This document shows, piece after piece, positions 24,494 through 37,006 of a stretch of DNA of 64,000 nt (position 1 is the first letter of the stretch; each line of letters begins with the position of its first letter). The position numbers were made by a program, and so were the translations under genes. The stretch spans positions 4,216,001 through 4,280,000 of the forward strand of contig NW_026946363.1 in NCBI RefSeq assembly GCF_035222375.1. The letters run 5' to 3'. The notes beneath the pieces were generated by a model. It had not been told where the DNA came from. It did no database searches and worked only from the letters and a program-made list of their open reading frames with translations. Source of the DNA: Podospora pseudocomata. Its lineage: Eukaryota > Ascomycota > Sordariomycetes > Sordariales > Podosporaceae.

Positions 24494-25819
24494 CTACAAC
24501 TTCGACTCCTTCGCTTCCTTTTCAGGCGGCTGCAACCTCACAAGACCCTGCCACACAGCGTTAGCATTCGTCACGTCACTCTCGAAGCAGAAAAAGACTC
24601 ACCTCCTGCACACAAGTAGCCAACAACGTCCCGTCCTTTGCAAAAATCTTCTGCATCACCACCCCCCTCCCATCCCCCGCCCACGGACTCTCCATCTCAT
24701 TCATCATCCACTCATCCGCCTTGACCCTCTTCGGCTCGTGGAAATAAATCGTATGGTCCAAGCTCACCATCATGCCCAACGTCGGTCGTCCAGCCATATC
24801 CCTCGGATCATCACCCATCCCCTCCCACTGATGCAGCGTCCTGACCTTCTCCTGCATGTCGGGCTTCAGCTTGTCAAAGTCTTCTGGTTTGAACTGGGGG
24901 AACCTCCACAGGTTGTGAAGCCTAGTTACGGTGCCGATGAAGTAGCTGTCGCTGATGTAGGCCAACGCCTCGAGATGGGCGGCGGTGCCACCGGTGATTT
25001 TCCCTCTTGACCGCAGCCATTGGCGTGTCTTTTTATCGCGGGGATCGGTGGACGTGCCGCTGGGGGAAATGATTTGGATCTGTGTTCCTTGGAAGGGGCC
25101 TTGGGTCATGGAGGGGGGTTCACCGTCGTAGTCGTCGGGCGGGGGTTGGACGGGGAGTTTGGTGGCTGGGTCGATGGGCATAGCGCTGGAGTGGGAGACT
25201 TGTGTTCCCGGGGCACCGGAGGAGCCATCCTTGACAAAGGAGATAGTGGTGGTGAAGATGCAGCGGCCCCGTTGGCGGGCCTGGACGGTGCGAGTTGCGA
25301 AGCTGCGGCCGTCGCGGACCTGCTCGACGTGGAAGAGGATGGGGAGGTTGGAGGCGCCGGCGAGGAGGAAGTAGCAGTGGCAGGAGTGGGGGAGGAAGTC
25401 GTCGGCTACGGTGCGCTGAGCGGCGGCGAGGCACATGGCGATTACGGCACCGCCGTAAATGCCACGAGCTCCCGGCGGGTGCCAGGGTTTGCGGGCATTG
25501 GTGAAGATGTTCTGGGGGCGGAGGTTAGCATTTTGGATGGCTCGTATTGGTGGTTCTGTGAGGTGGAGAAAGATTGGGTGTGAGAATCACGGCTTATGGC
25601 ACATGAGGCCATCCGGGAAAGATATCCCGGTTGGAATGATTCTCATGAGACACAATGGAAGCGGTGAGATTGAGATATCCATGACTTGCCGTCGGCAAGT
25701 CAGCCACTCTCACTTACAGGACCTAACACAGCCAACTCTGTCACTTCCAAGACATTTTCAATGGGCGCCTTGTTGGGGTCGGGAGGTGGCGGCCTGAGCA
25801 ATGTTGCGCGGTTCTCCAT
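24494..25819 (-). CDS. Peroxisomal acyl-CoA thioesterase II (TesB/Pte1 family)
   Basis: Three exons on the minus strand, 25819-25718, 25511-24603 and 24547-24494, give 354 residues, all with phase-0 introns. The family hydrolyses acyl-CoA to free fatty acid and CoA. The double hot-dog fold is visible: the first half has PWHPPGARGIYGGAVIAMCL, the second ends with VSLDHTIYFHEP and GVVMQKIFAKDGTLLATCVQEG. Candidate catalytic Asp, Thr/Ser and Gln are in YISDSYF, VSLDHT and CVQEG, by analogy with E. coli TesB. The C-terminus, encoded wholly by the 18-codon last exon, is SKL, a canonical PTS1 peroxisome signal. If the 55-bp last intron were retained, translation would stop soon after (in VSLFLLRE) and the signal would be lost. 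The start at 25819 is chosen because MENRATLL opens the conserved region; the frame extends further upstream without conservation. Confidence 0.92.
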
Positions 25820-26960
25820 GGTGCGGGTGGCCCGGATATCTTGTCGCGCTCCTATATATATGACGAAATACCACCAAGTGAGTGATTGTACAAGACTGGT
25901 GGTGATTCGGAGGACGGTGCGGCGTGCAAAACAGTCAAAAAGACACAGGCAAGAGAAAACAGCAGGCAATGAGATAAGGCGAATGGTGATATTACAGGAC
26001 AGGAAACAGTGTTTTCCTTTTAAAAGAACAAGCGCGGCTTGGAGCTGATGGGTTGGAGATAATCCCAACGTTGCTTTTACCGAGGCTCCTCGGTGCTGGC
26101 TGCCGTTAGAGAGAAGTTCGGTCAGTAACAGCCGTCGCAGCCCTGAGGTGGCACGCCCAGGCCTGTGTCATTGCCAACCCTGCCAGTGGAGGAAGCCCCG
26201 AACCTGGTCCTGGACCCTAGGGTTGTTTAGTTGAATACCGATAGGGGTACTTTGATAGAAGGGTACTGAACATGGGTGGTCAGTGTCAGTGTGTGAACAT
26301 CATCTTAAATCGAGTCTGAGAGCTTTTTACTTTCTAGAACGCAATTGCACATCTCTATTAAATTGAAGCAAATCCACCTCACGTCCAAAGTGCTATTTAT
26401 TCTCATGTGACTTCATGTTCTTGATGGCTGTGGCTCAAAATGCTGCCTACAAGCATATTCAGTAAAGATGCTATTTTGGGCCATGTCGTTTTGAAACCCC
26501 AGGCGCAGGTTTCAGCGTCTCACCCCGCTAAACTCCACTGTCAACAGCACACTCGGCCGCCGGGCCAACCTGTCTGACAGGGTGACAGCTCAAGAACACG
26601 TGAAGGGGGGCGGGGCAACAGAATTCCAGACGGACAACGTCATTTGGCATCGTGGGTCAGGGATGCAGTGAAATGCGGCCATGCTGGTCAAAAGCAACAA
26701 CTCCGCTCTCCACTCCAGTCCACCTCCACCCCCTATCTACGACTTTATCTCTGCGAGAGAGTATTCGTAGCTGTGTATTGTTTGAAACCAATCATAGTCA
26801 CCACCTCCCTACCGACAGTGCGACTCCGAGCTCGGTCCACCACGGGCAGACGGACGAGCAACAGCCCATCAACTCAGAAGTGCCTCATTAGCCGCCCGAC
26901 CGCACGAACACAACGGTTGCTAGACTTGGGAAGCTCAGACCTAGAACCCAACCTACAGTC
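25820..26960. other. Divergent promoter region
   Basis: This 1.1-kb stretch separates the thioesterase (-) and the oxysterol-binding protein (+). No gene is seen. It should contain both promoters and the leader of the latter. Confidence 0.5.
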
Positions 26961-29900
26961 ATGTCGGACGCGGGGGAGAGGTAAGAAAGACAGATAGCTC
27001 CTTTGCTAAGAAACCCTAATCAAAATCCATCCTCGTTGCTCCGAGCTCCGAGCTCCATAGCTTTGCTGGACAACCTGCTGACGACGGGTGTTTGTTATCT
27101 CTAGTTCGCATCGACGAACGAAATCCTCTGCCCTTTCACTCCTGAGACGCAAAGCTACTGGCGGTGCCGGTGACGACAACATGTCTACAGCTTCGGTCGA
27201 GGACACTGGCGCAGCGAGCACCAGTCTTGCCGGCGATTCGACTACCGCAACATCCCACGCATCTCTTACCAACGCCCACCAACATTCCAGGGGCCACAGC
27301 TCCAAGCTCTCAGTCTCTGGGAGCACCATGGGCCGTACACCATCACACAATGCCCCTTCGGTTAGCGGGGCTAAGTCTCCCAATCCGCTGGACAAGGGCG
27401 CCTCCCTCGAGTCATCCGTCAGAAAGTTCCGCATCGTTGAAGCTCTCCGCAACGGTGACACTGCCTCCATCTCCAAAGCTATCCGTGAAAGCGCCGAAGG
27501 GGGTCCCCGCACGAGCACCTCATCCTTCAACACAACAACCGGCCCCCTCGAAGATACCACAATACTTCACCTCGCCATCCAGTGTGCCGAGCAGCCCGTT
27601 GTTGAGTACGTTCTGTCTGACGGCGCTGGTTCTCTTGATATCAATGCTCGGGACAAGGATGGAAATACACCCCTTCATATCGCGGCAGCTCAGGGCCGTA
27701 GCCACGTGGTTGGACTCCTTCTAGCAAACAAGGAGATCAACGATGCCATCGCCAATAACCAGGGCCGCCTTCCAATCGATCTTGCCCGCAATCCCGAAAT
27801 CTTCCAGCAGCTGCAGCTCTCGAGATCTCTGTTTGCTGAAAACAAGATCAGGCAAGTTCAGGATCTCATTCTCCATGGCGAATTCAAAGTCTTGGAGCAC
27901 GTGTTGGAGGAACCTCGTTTCAAGACAGTTTTGGATATCAACAGTACCGAATTTGCTTCGGACCCAGTTACAGTCCAGGCTGGGGGCACCCTCTTGCATG
28001 AAGCCGCACGCGCCAAGAACACTCGTCTAATTCAAGTTTTGCTTCTGCATGGCGCCGACCCCTTCCGCCGGGACCGCAAGGGCAAGCTCCCGCAAGATGT
28101 TACCAAGGACGAGATCACACGTGCCATGCTGAAGAAGTCACCAGCTGCCGTAGCGGCGCAAAGGGGGATCCAAGAGAAGGCCGTCCTGGGGTCTGCTGCC
28201 CAAGGCGTTATCAACGCAACCCCTGGTGATCCGCTTGCTGGCCGAGAGGCCCGTGAAATGAAAGGCTACCTCAAGAAGTGGACCAACTATAGAAAGGGGT
28301 ATCAGCTGCGGTGGTTTGTTCTGGAGGACGGCGTGTTGAGCTACTACAAGCACCAAGATGATGCAGGCTCAGCCTGCCGTGGTGCTATCAACATGCGCAT
28401 CGCCAAGCTTCACATGAGTGCTGATGAGAAGACCAAGTTTGAGATCATCGGGAAGTCATCGGTCAAGTACACACTCAAGGCGAACCACGAAGTCGAAGCT
28501 AAGCGCTGGTTCTGGGCCCTCAACAACTCGATTCAGTGGACGAAAGACCAGGCTAAGGAGGAAGAGAGACAAAAGGCCCATAACGCGGAGTTGCTGAAGC
28601 AGGCCAAAGCCGAGATTTCGGGTACTAGTATCTCTGAGCCACCTAGCGAGAACGCGAGCTACATTGAGCCCCGCGGCAGCATCCAGCTTTCACGGATGCA
28701 CTCTTCCGGCAAGTCTCACAAGAGCGGACTTCATGGGACTGGCACTGTGGACAGCCATGATGATGACGAATTTGCTGACGCGGCGACGGAGGCTGGCAAG
28801 ACTGATCATCACGGCGAAGGTAATTATGAAGATGATGACTATGGTGAGGGTTCGAGTGGGCAGGATGCTCCGCCAGTGAATAAGGATGCTTTCAACATCA
28901 CTGCCCAGTCGGCTAAGCTGCAGCTCGATACCATGGCACACGTCACAGCCGCACTACTTCAGGAGGCGAGCAAGAATCCCAGCCTGACTCTGGGCGATAC
29001 TAAGGCCTCGCAAGCTCTGTCGACTTATGACGCCGCCATCCGCTCGCTTACTGGGCTTATTGGTGACCTTTTGCGCATCTCAAAGGACCGTGATGCCTAC
29101 TGGCAGTATCGCCTTGACCGCGAAAGTGAGATGCGCCGGATGTGGGAAGACAGCATGGCCCAGGTAGCCAAGGAGCAAGAGTCCCTTGAGGCTCGCGTCA
29201 GTGAGGCTGAGGCCAAGAGAAAAGCTACCAAGCGCATCCTCAAACAGGCTGTTGAGACCGGCATTCTTGACGAGAGCCAGACACTACCACCACCTGCTGT
29301 TTCCACTTCTGCTGCTGCTACTCCAGCCATCGCTGCCACCACCGCTCCTCAGGATAGCACTCAGGTGGAGACGGCGGCAGCAGACTCTGTGAGCGTAAAG
29401 TCCCCCGCCCTGGGAGGCCTTTCGAGACGTGAGACGGTGATTACCCAGATCGCCGACATCTCGGATTCAGAGTCAGACGAGGAGGAGTTCTTCGATGCAG
29501 TTGATGCCGGCCAGGTCGAAGTATCGCAGTTGCCACCGTCCGAGATCGCGGAAGCCAAGAGTGAAAACCAGGTCGTTGTGTCGGGTGAGAACGACATCAG
29601 CGATGCCTTCAAGGGGTACGAAAATGGCATTCGAACCCGTCTGAAGATGGAAGCAGATAATAGGCCCAAGATTTCACTATGGGTGAGTTTCATGCGGCAG
29701 GCAGCATTCGAAACTTTCCAGCTAACTGTCTGTAGGGTATTCTGAAATCTATGATCGGAAAGGATATGACCAAAATGACCCTCCCCGTATCTTTCAACGA
29801 ACCTACCTCTCTTCTGTACCGCTGCGGCGAGGACATGGAGTATGCCGACCTTTTGGATCTTGCGGCCGACCGCTCTGATTCGATTGAGCGTCTGCTCTAC

Positions 29901-30932
29901 GTTTCTGCCTTTGCTGCCAGCGAATACGCCTCGACTATTGGTCGTGTAGCCAAGCCTTTCAACCCTTTGCTCGGTGAGACGTTTGAGTACGTTAGACCCG
30001 ACAAGAACTACCGCTTCTTCATTGAGCAAGTCAGCCATCATCCTCCCATCGGTGCTGCTTGGGCCGAATCGCCCAAGTGGACCTACTACGGTGAATCTTC
30101 TGTCAAGTCAAAGTTTTATGGTCGTTCCTTCGACATCAATCCCCTCGGTACCTGGTTCCTCAAGCTCCGTCCCACCCACGGCGGCAAGGAGGACTTCTAC
30201 ACTTGGCGCAAGGTCACCTCGTCGGTCGTGGGTATCATGACTGGTAACCCAGTTGTTGACAACTACGGACCAATGGAGATCAAGAACCACACCACGGGTG
30301 AAGTCTGCCATATCGAGTTCAAGGCCCGAGGCTGGAAGGCTTCCAGCGCCTATCTCCTGACAGGCAAGGTGCTGGATGCCAGCGGCCATGTTCGGTTCAG
30401 CTTGGGTGGCAGGTGGAACTCCAAGATCTACGCCCGCTTTACACCAGGGTATGAGGCGACTGTCGAAGAGCCGGCGGGTGGTGACTCCGGGTCTATCTAC
30501 CGGGGCAATCTCACCTCGGCCGACCCCAACAAGGCTTTCCTCATCTGGCAGGCGAATCCCCGCCCCGAAGGCATCCCATTCAACCTCACTCCTTTTGTTC
30601 TGACGTTCAATCACATCGATGATAAGCTTCGCCCATGGATCGCGCCGACTGATTCCCGCCTGAGACCGGATCAGCGCGCGATGGAGGATGGGGAGTACGA
30701 TTTTGCCGCTACGGAGAAGAACAGACTGGAGGAGGCGCAGAGAGCGAGGAGAAGGGAGAGGGAGGCCAGGGGGGAGGAGTTTACCCCGGCGTGGTTCAGC
30801 AAGGCGAAGTGTGAGATTACGGGAGAGGAGTATTGGCAGTTTAATGGGGAGTATTGGAAGAGGAGGCAGAAGGCGGGACCGGAAGGGAGTTATGAGGAGG
30901 CTTGGAAGGGTTTGGAGCCCATCTTTGAGTAG
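26961..30932 (+). CDS. Oxysterol-binding protein with ankyrin, PH and ORD domains (Osh1/Osh2-like)
   Basis: Three exons (26961-26980, 27105-29682, 29736-30932) give 1264 residues. Exon 1 encodes only MSDAGE and part of the next codon. Ankyrin repeats lie at about 155-235 and 298-340 ([40 protein letters not shown]). A PH domain lies at about 390-490 ([20 protein letters not shown]). An acidic tract leads into EFFDAVD at 801-807, an FFAT-type motif that binds ER-resident VAP proteins. The ORD lipid-transfer domain fills about 866-1264 and carries the signature EQVSHHPP at 963-970. The architecture equals yeast Osh1/Osh2, which exchange sterol and PI4P at ER contact sites. The seventh FFAT residue is Asp rather than the consensus Glu, a tolerated variant. 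All domains look complete. Confidence 0.95.
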
Positions 30933-31351
30933 AGTCATGAGAGGCTTGGTGGTGGGGAGACCAAAAGGGGGAGGAGCAGGAGAGGTAAGAAGGGGAAGGG
31001 TAATGAGGCTAGGCTTGTGAAGCCGGTTGAGGAGGTAACTGGCAGTGAAGGACAGGAGGTGAAGGGATGAGTTTGGGTATAACATGATGATGGGGGAGTT
31101 TTGGGGGAAAGCGAATTGAGGGAGAAGGCATTGAAGGAACCTATATAAACCTGGTTGTTCTGTAGGGGAATAATACGAATTATTTCAACAATTGCGCCCA
31201 GTACCTGAGTGTATTATGTGTCAAGTGCAAGAAGCAGAATCAACAATGTGCAGATTATGAACAACGACCACTGCATTTGAATCAAATGTGGGCAAAAAGA
31301 ATCTAAATGTCTGTGAAACCCCTAGAAGGGAGATGTTTCTAGTGATTCTAA
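30933..31351. other. 3' region of the OSBP gene
   Basis: No gene is seen. It contains a T5-equivalent run (AAAAA on plus at 31294-31298), the first plausible Pol III stop for the minus-strand tRNA that ends at 31352. Confidence 0.4.
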
Positions 31352-31425
31352 CTCCTCCGGGAAGGCTCGAACTTCCAACCTCCTGATTAACAGTCAGACG
31401 CGCTAGCCAATTGCGCCACAGAGGA
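31352..31425 (-). tRNA. tRNA-Asn (GTT), second copy
   Basis: The reverse complement is identical over all 74 nt to the tRNA-Asn at 21129. Anticodon GUU, no intron. Unlike the other two copies there is no T-run immediately downstream; the first T5 comes about 54 nt after the 3' end, so termination may be less precise. Confidence 0.97.
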
Positions 31426-32392
31426 TATTGATTGTTTTCTTGTTGAAAAGGGGGCAAGGAATAAGGCTTTTTGTCGCGTGGATGTGGTGGAGTGAAGTGG
31501 AAGCTGGGGGACCGACTCAGGGGGTGATTGTTTACTTTGGTTGGGTGGGCGACGAGAGGGAGTGACAGATGTGAGCATGCCTGCAGGCTTGGACTTGGGC
31601 TGTAAATATCTATATGTGATGTGCGAGACCTTTACTCGGGTTTACCTACTTGGTATCTGTGGTGTGAGGGAAGGCTTTTGACGAGACTGTGAGACAAGAA
31701 GATCATATATAAACTTGAACCTTGTTGGCAGGAAATATCACTTAAATTTTCTAGCTGTAACAACACAGACACCACCTCGACTGGAAACTGGGTATACAGC
31801 AAACGTAATTAAACAGTCCGCTCATGAGATCTCTTTCAGACCCACGAGCAAAAAAAATCAGGACAGCCAAGACCCCAAAGTCTCACCCCCCCACCCCCCT
31901 CCCAAATAATCGCACACTATCTTAAAACTCCCGATGTACTTGACCTGTCTCCCCCATCTCAGATCAAACCTTATTTTTTTCACTTGTCGTCTTCTTCCCC
32001 ATCCACACCCGATATACCGTTGTGTCACCCGTCATGGCAACAATCATTTTTTTCTTTGCTGTCCCCTTGATATCCTTCCCCCTCTTTCATAGGTTCAAAA
32101 AGCTGTTGGGTATTGTACTCCTACAACGCCCTTCCCTTCTTTCCCAAAACCTTTTTTTGGCCCACGAGGGCAGCTGTTGATACAACCGGTCATGGAAGTG
32201 CCCTGGGCCTTTAAGACCAAATGGGTGATGCTGTGATTTCGCCGAGTAGAATGCAAAAAGAAAACGCCGAAAAAGAATCAGAAACGATTCAGTGAGAATC
32301 CAAACAGCGCGCCGAGATCATGATGTCTACTGGCGGCGAGCCACATGTGCAGCTCATGTGCTGTACGCTGTGTCGAAGTGGAAGAGTATGAA
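31426..32392. other. Intergenic tract
   Basis: No gene is supported. Between the tRNA and the 3' end of the Red1-like gene the DNA contains T- and C-rich stretches near 31970-32160 and presumably the 3' untranslated region of that gene. Confidence 0.45.
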
Positions 32393-35300
32393 TCAAAGCG
32401 TTACTCCTTCCAAGTTGAGCACCTTGCTCTTATCTCCAAGGAACTCGGAGCGGAACTTGATGATGCCTCGAGCGATAACATCGAAGTCTCTAACCTTTTG
32501 GGCCTTGTATACCTGAAGAAGCTCACGGAGCCCTTGATTGAACCGAGCTCTTTGTTCGCCGGTGAAGTCTGATTTGCCAAGTTCCAGAAGGATTTGGTCA
32601 TCTGGGGTAAAAAGAAGACCAGTAAGTCAGCGCCGGGAGGGGGGAGGATGGAAAGAAATGAGAGCTCTGATGTTAGCAGCCCGTCAGAACTTGGGGAGAA
32701 CTTACCAAGAATCTTGATGTTGCTAAAGTGCTGGAACTCGCAGTTTTTAGGGCACTGTTGATTGTTCAGTTCATACGGACAGAGCGGCTTTTGCACATCG
32801 ACCCTGCTGCTGTACGTCAAGGATTTGACGCCGTTAGGCACGGTCTGTTCAAACTCGGGATGGAAGCGATAGGCACGGAAAATATGCAGAGGGCTCTTAT
32901 ACGGCATAAAGGCACGGTCCTGCTTCTTGATGGGGTTGCGAGTTTCCTGTCATACTGTCAGCCATGCATCTGAAGAACCCAGAGAAAAGACATGTACTTC
33001 TCCTGTTGCCTCGACTTCGACTTCTTGGACCTCCTCCCGAGGCTGGGCAGCACTCGATATTTGATCAGGTAATGTGACTGGTGGATGCTCCGCGTCATTC
33101 ACGTCGCTGTCAACATTGCCGCTAATAATAAATTCCTCCGTGGTTGGACTGGGCGCTTCAGAATCAATCTCCATGGGCGTCGTATCATCGACTTCTTGGT
33201 TAGTAGAGGGCTGAGGTGTCTCAAGGACTGCAGCTGGAGCACTCTCAAAATCTGCTCGGACATCTGGATTACTGTTGGGTAGAGAGCCTTCCACAAATTG
33301 GCGGCTCTCTGGCTCGCCACCGTCCACAGACATGACGCTTTGGGCTTGTGCCAAGTCACTGCTGCTGGGATACTGGGAACCGCTGGAGCTTGGTGTATCG
33401 CTGCTGAGAGCTTGCTTGGGTTCATCGGCTTGTTGGGGCGGAATATCTGTCTGTGTCGGCTCACCTGAAGTTTTGACTCTATCAACTGAGACTGCCTCTG
33501 TCACCTGCGCATCGTCAGGAGCCAGAGACGCGCCAGAAGATGAGAGCCCCTCGACGTCAGCCGATGCTACCCCTTGCGGCGGAGGCACTTCTATTACATA
33601 TTAGTTGTTCGTCTAGACTACGAAGTCATATAAATCATGAAATTAAGTACCTGTCCTATCATCTCCAGAGTTGAGCCCGCTATCTTGGGGCGCCTCTCTG
33701 TCAGATGGCGTGCCGACCTGGTCCGACTGGGCAGCCAGCATCTCCTTCTCAATCTCCGCTTGTAACAACGCCTCCTCTGCACGTAGCTGCTCCAGACGCC
33801 GCCGTTTCTCTTCAAGGGCAGCAAGGCGGCCGTGCTGTGCGGCTTTCTGTGCCGGGTTAGAAGTTGCGGTATCTGAAGCCTTGGGAGGCCTAATCGACGT
33901 GGCTTCCGGGGTGGGCTGAGGAGTTGGCCTGTCTGACTGAGCAGGGCTACTCATGACAGGAGTGCCAGCATTCTTAGGTTCTGGTGTTTGGCCTGACTGA
34001 GTCTGTGCCCGCGAACCTGCCTGGGGCAATTTCGCTTTCCGCTTTGCTTCAGCCAACGCAATCATCCTTCGCATTTCCTGAATCTCTCTCTCCTTGATGG
34101 TGAGTTCAGTGTGACGTTTTCCTCCCAAGGCTGGGCCAGTTGGTGGTGTGTGCAGAGGGGTTGTAGGAGTTGACAATTGCCGCTGTGGGAGGTTTGTCAA
34201 TGGAGGGAAATCGCGAATGGATGGCCCACGTGATGCAGTCGGACCGTCTTTCGACTGCATCGATGATGGCTCGTCAGTGGGAGAGCCCATATCCATGTCC
34301 ATCTCTTCATCGTCCGAAACGTCGCTAACGTCAATGATGAGAGAGGCTTCCTGGCGTAACTGGCCGAACGGCCGCTTTGTTGATCCAGCAGCGGATGGGT
34401 AGTCAACGAAATCAGCAGCGACCGGTCGCTTGCGCTGACTTGCCGTGTTGAGCTGAACGTTGGCAGATCCAACGATGCCAGGAATGGGTGGTGTTGGCAG
34501 GCCACTAGTCTGAACAGCGAGGGGGCCTGGCTGGGAACTGGCAAAATTCAAGGTCATGCTCGAGGTGCCGGCAGGTTGTTGCGGTGTAGCAACCGTAGCA
34601 GTATTCACAGGAGTTTGAGAACCTGCCTTTCCAGCTCCAGACGCTTGCGCCTCTCGAGCCTTCTGCAAGGCTGCGATCTTCTCCTGGAGGATGCGTTCTT
34701 TTTCTCCTCGAATCTTGGCTTTCGGTCCCGTAGGCGGGGTAGGCTTCGGTGCTTCAGCCGGAGCTGGTGCTGGCGCTGGCGATGGCGCTGCCGCTGGGTT
34801 TGGTGGTACAACTGCGGGCTTTGGGGGAACGACAGCCGGCCCTTTTGCAGCCTTGGCGGCGAGGAGACGAGCAATGCGATCCTTACGCTCTTCCCCTTTA
34901 CTCTTGGTTACTGGCCCCGCCGTATCCTTGGACTCAGGTTGTGTCCCTTGTGCTTGGGCCGTCGTGGGACTATCCGCACTTGCGCCTGGCGACGGGACAG
35001 TCTGTGCTTCCGCCTTTGCCTTTTCTACAACAGGCTTGGGCAGTTCAAGATGAAGATCTCCAAACAAGGCTTTGATCACCTTCTCATCAAACCCTTCGTC
35101 GAGATAGGTTTGATATTTGACTCCAAGGGCCCACAACCGTAGGATTGCTTTTTGGGCCTCCTTCTTGGCTTCTGGCACCGATTTGAAGGTGTCCAAATAG
35201 TTGGCGGGACTTTCTGGAGTGCCGTTGGCATTCGGAACCGTGGACGACTGTGGCTGCAGGCCGGGCAAGCCAACATTTGTCACAGGCGGGACGGTTTCCG

Positions 35301-36151
35301 AAGGGTTGTTGGACTGTGGTTTTACGACATTGCAAGGTCCGGCTCCTTGGGATTGGGATGCGGGGGTTTCGTTCGAGCTTTCTCTGGGTGATAGGAATGG
35401 AGAGTAGGACGCGGACCTATCGCGAGCTGCAAGGATTTTGTTAGCGACCTCTTGTGGCATTACAAAGGCATAACTTACAGGCAGTACCATTGGCCTTGGA
35501 CCCAGTCTCACCTTCGTCTTCATCATTACCATAGAAGCCACCCTCCGGTGTATCAGACGCACTGGTGGGTTGACTGGCGACTGTACTCGGGACAGCGCTT
35601 GGCTGTGTGACAGGAAGCTTTTTGGCAGTCTGTTTCGGGGGGCTGGCCGGCGGTGGTGACTTTTGCGTATCATCATAAAGATCCTCAAACTGGCCCTCAC
35701 TCAACTCGCCTTCCTCCATCTCGATGCTGACGGCCACTTGGGCAGCGGGTGCTACAGGTTGTGGGGGCTTTGTGCCAGGATTTACGGTTTGCTGGGCAGA
35801 ATGAAGGTTTGGAATGGTGGGCGTGTATGAAACTGGCAACGGCTGTCCCCATGGATTTGCTGGTGGAGGTGCGGCTGGGAAAGCATTGCCCATAGCGCTG
35901 TTTGCTCCCATCCCAAGACCAGGTATGTTGCTCGTGTTGTAGTTGAAAGAGCCTTGAGCTGCGTTCTGGTGGGCTTCGGGCGGCGGCGGGAAGGCACTCG
36001 GAGCACCGTATGTCGGCGGCGGAGGAAAGGGTGGTGCAGGGTAGGCAGTGGGGGGTTGGTAACCGTACGGAGACTGCGCCGGTGGAGGGGGAGCGGGATG
36101 GCCCTGATATTGATTGTATGGCCATGGAGTAAAGCCTGGATACTGTGACAT
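32393..36151 (-). CDS. Red1/ZFC3H1-like zinc-finger protein
   Basis: Five exons on the minus strand (36151-35479, 35426-33651, 33590-32998, 32946-32706, 32601-32393) join in frame to 1163 residues. The N-terminal part is Pro/Gly/Tyr-rich and contains the acidic motif EMEEGELSEGQFEDLYDD. The middle is low-complexity with basic Lys/Arg/Glu/Gln helices, probably coiled coil (REIQEMRRMIALAEAKRKAK; RLAALEEKRRRLEQLRAEEA). Near the C-terminus is a CCCH finger, CPYELNNQQCPKNCEFQH, spacing C-x8-C-x3-C-x3-H, which matches the zf-C3H1 finger of S. pombe Red1 and human ZFC3H1. Family knowledge: these scaffolds connect the Mtr4-type helicase to RNA substrates for exosome decay (MTREC/NURS, PAXT). The finger and the acidic motif support this; the rest is too divergent to be certain. 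The final exon is short and helical. Confidence 0.75.
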
Positions 36152-37006
36152 TGTGAATGTTTACCAGCAGGCCAAGTTTGTTGGACGCGCGCCGGATTGA
36201 TTGCCCTGATCAATACTCGAGAGTTCGGGGAGAGCTGGCGAGAATTGAGACTTGCACAGCTGCAAACTTCGGCCGACGGCGGGTGGCGGCGTCTATTACG
36301 ATTATCGAACCTGAAGCGATAAAATATTTATCTGTCCTCAGAACGAATGAAGCAAGCAATGCTTCGAAGACGCGCGGAAAGTTCAGCGTAAGCCGATGCA
36401 GAATTGATTATGGCGATCTTTTTTTCGCCGGATGCGCGTTGCCTCCTGACAGTGGCAGAAAAGGAACGGGGGGCCGCACGAAATTCCCAAGAGACAGCAA
36501 CCGAATGAGTCGAGAACACGCTTAGGCCTTGATTGGCTAGTGGCTATTACGACGAAGCACAGACCACATCTATACTGGAGTGACTTGGTGACATCAGAGG
36601 GCCCAGGCTACCATTCGGTCTAAGCTTCAGCTTGGCTCGAGCTTTGTTTACTCTGGACCGGTCTGCTAGGGGCAACGCGACTGCCATCAGGCCTCAAGGG
36701 CAATAAATCGCAACAAACACCAGAATCAAGTCCCCTCTTTTCACCACCACTTGCTGCAGGCACGATCCCAAGCCAGGTACCCGCTACTCTAGCACCTGCG
36801 TGCTTGCTTGCATCTTGCATCTTTTCTCTTTCTCTTTCTCTCTTAAAGGAACCTGTTTGCTTTTTCCACCTGCAATTCTTTTTGCATCCAGGGTCTTTTT
36901 CAAAGCTCCATTGTTTACATGACGGAACGGCGGTTGATAGCAGCAGAACTACAAAATTGCTAAACGGAAGAATCCCATGTATCTTTGATATCTTCATAAC
37001 ATCACC
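36152..37006. other. Divergent promoter region of the Red1-like and myosin genes
   Basis: No gene is seen. It should contain the promoters of both neighbours. A CT-rich run (36823-36843) lies about 165 bp before the myosin ATG, a common feature of fungal promoters. Confidence 0.5.

Noticed and set aside
30108-31085. 325-codon frame antisense to the ORD domain
   Set aside because: Shadow of a conserved coding region; Leu/Pro/Arg-rich translation typical of antisense frames.
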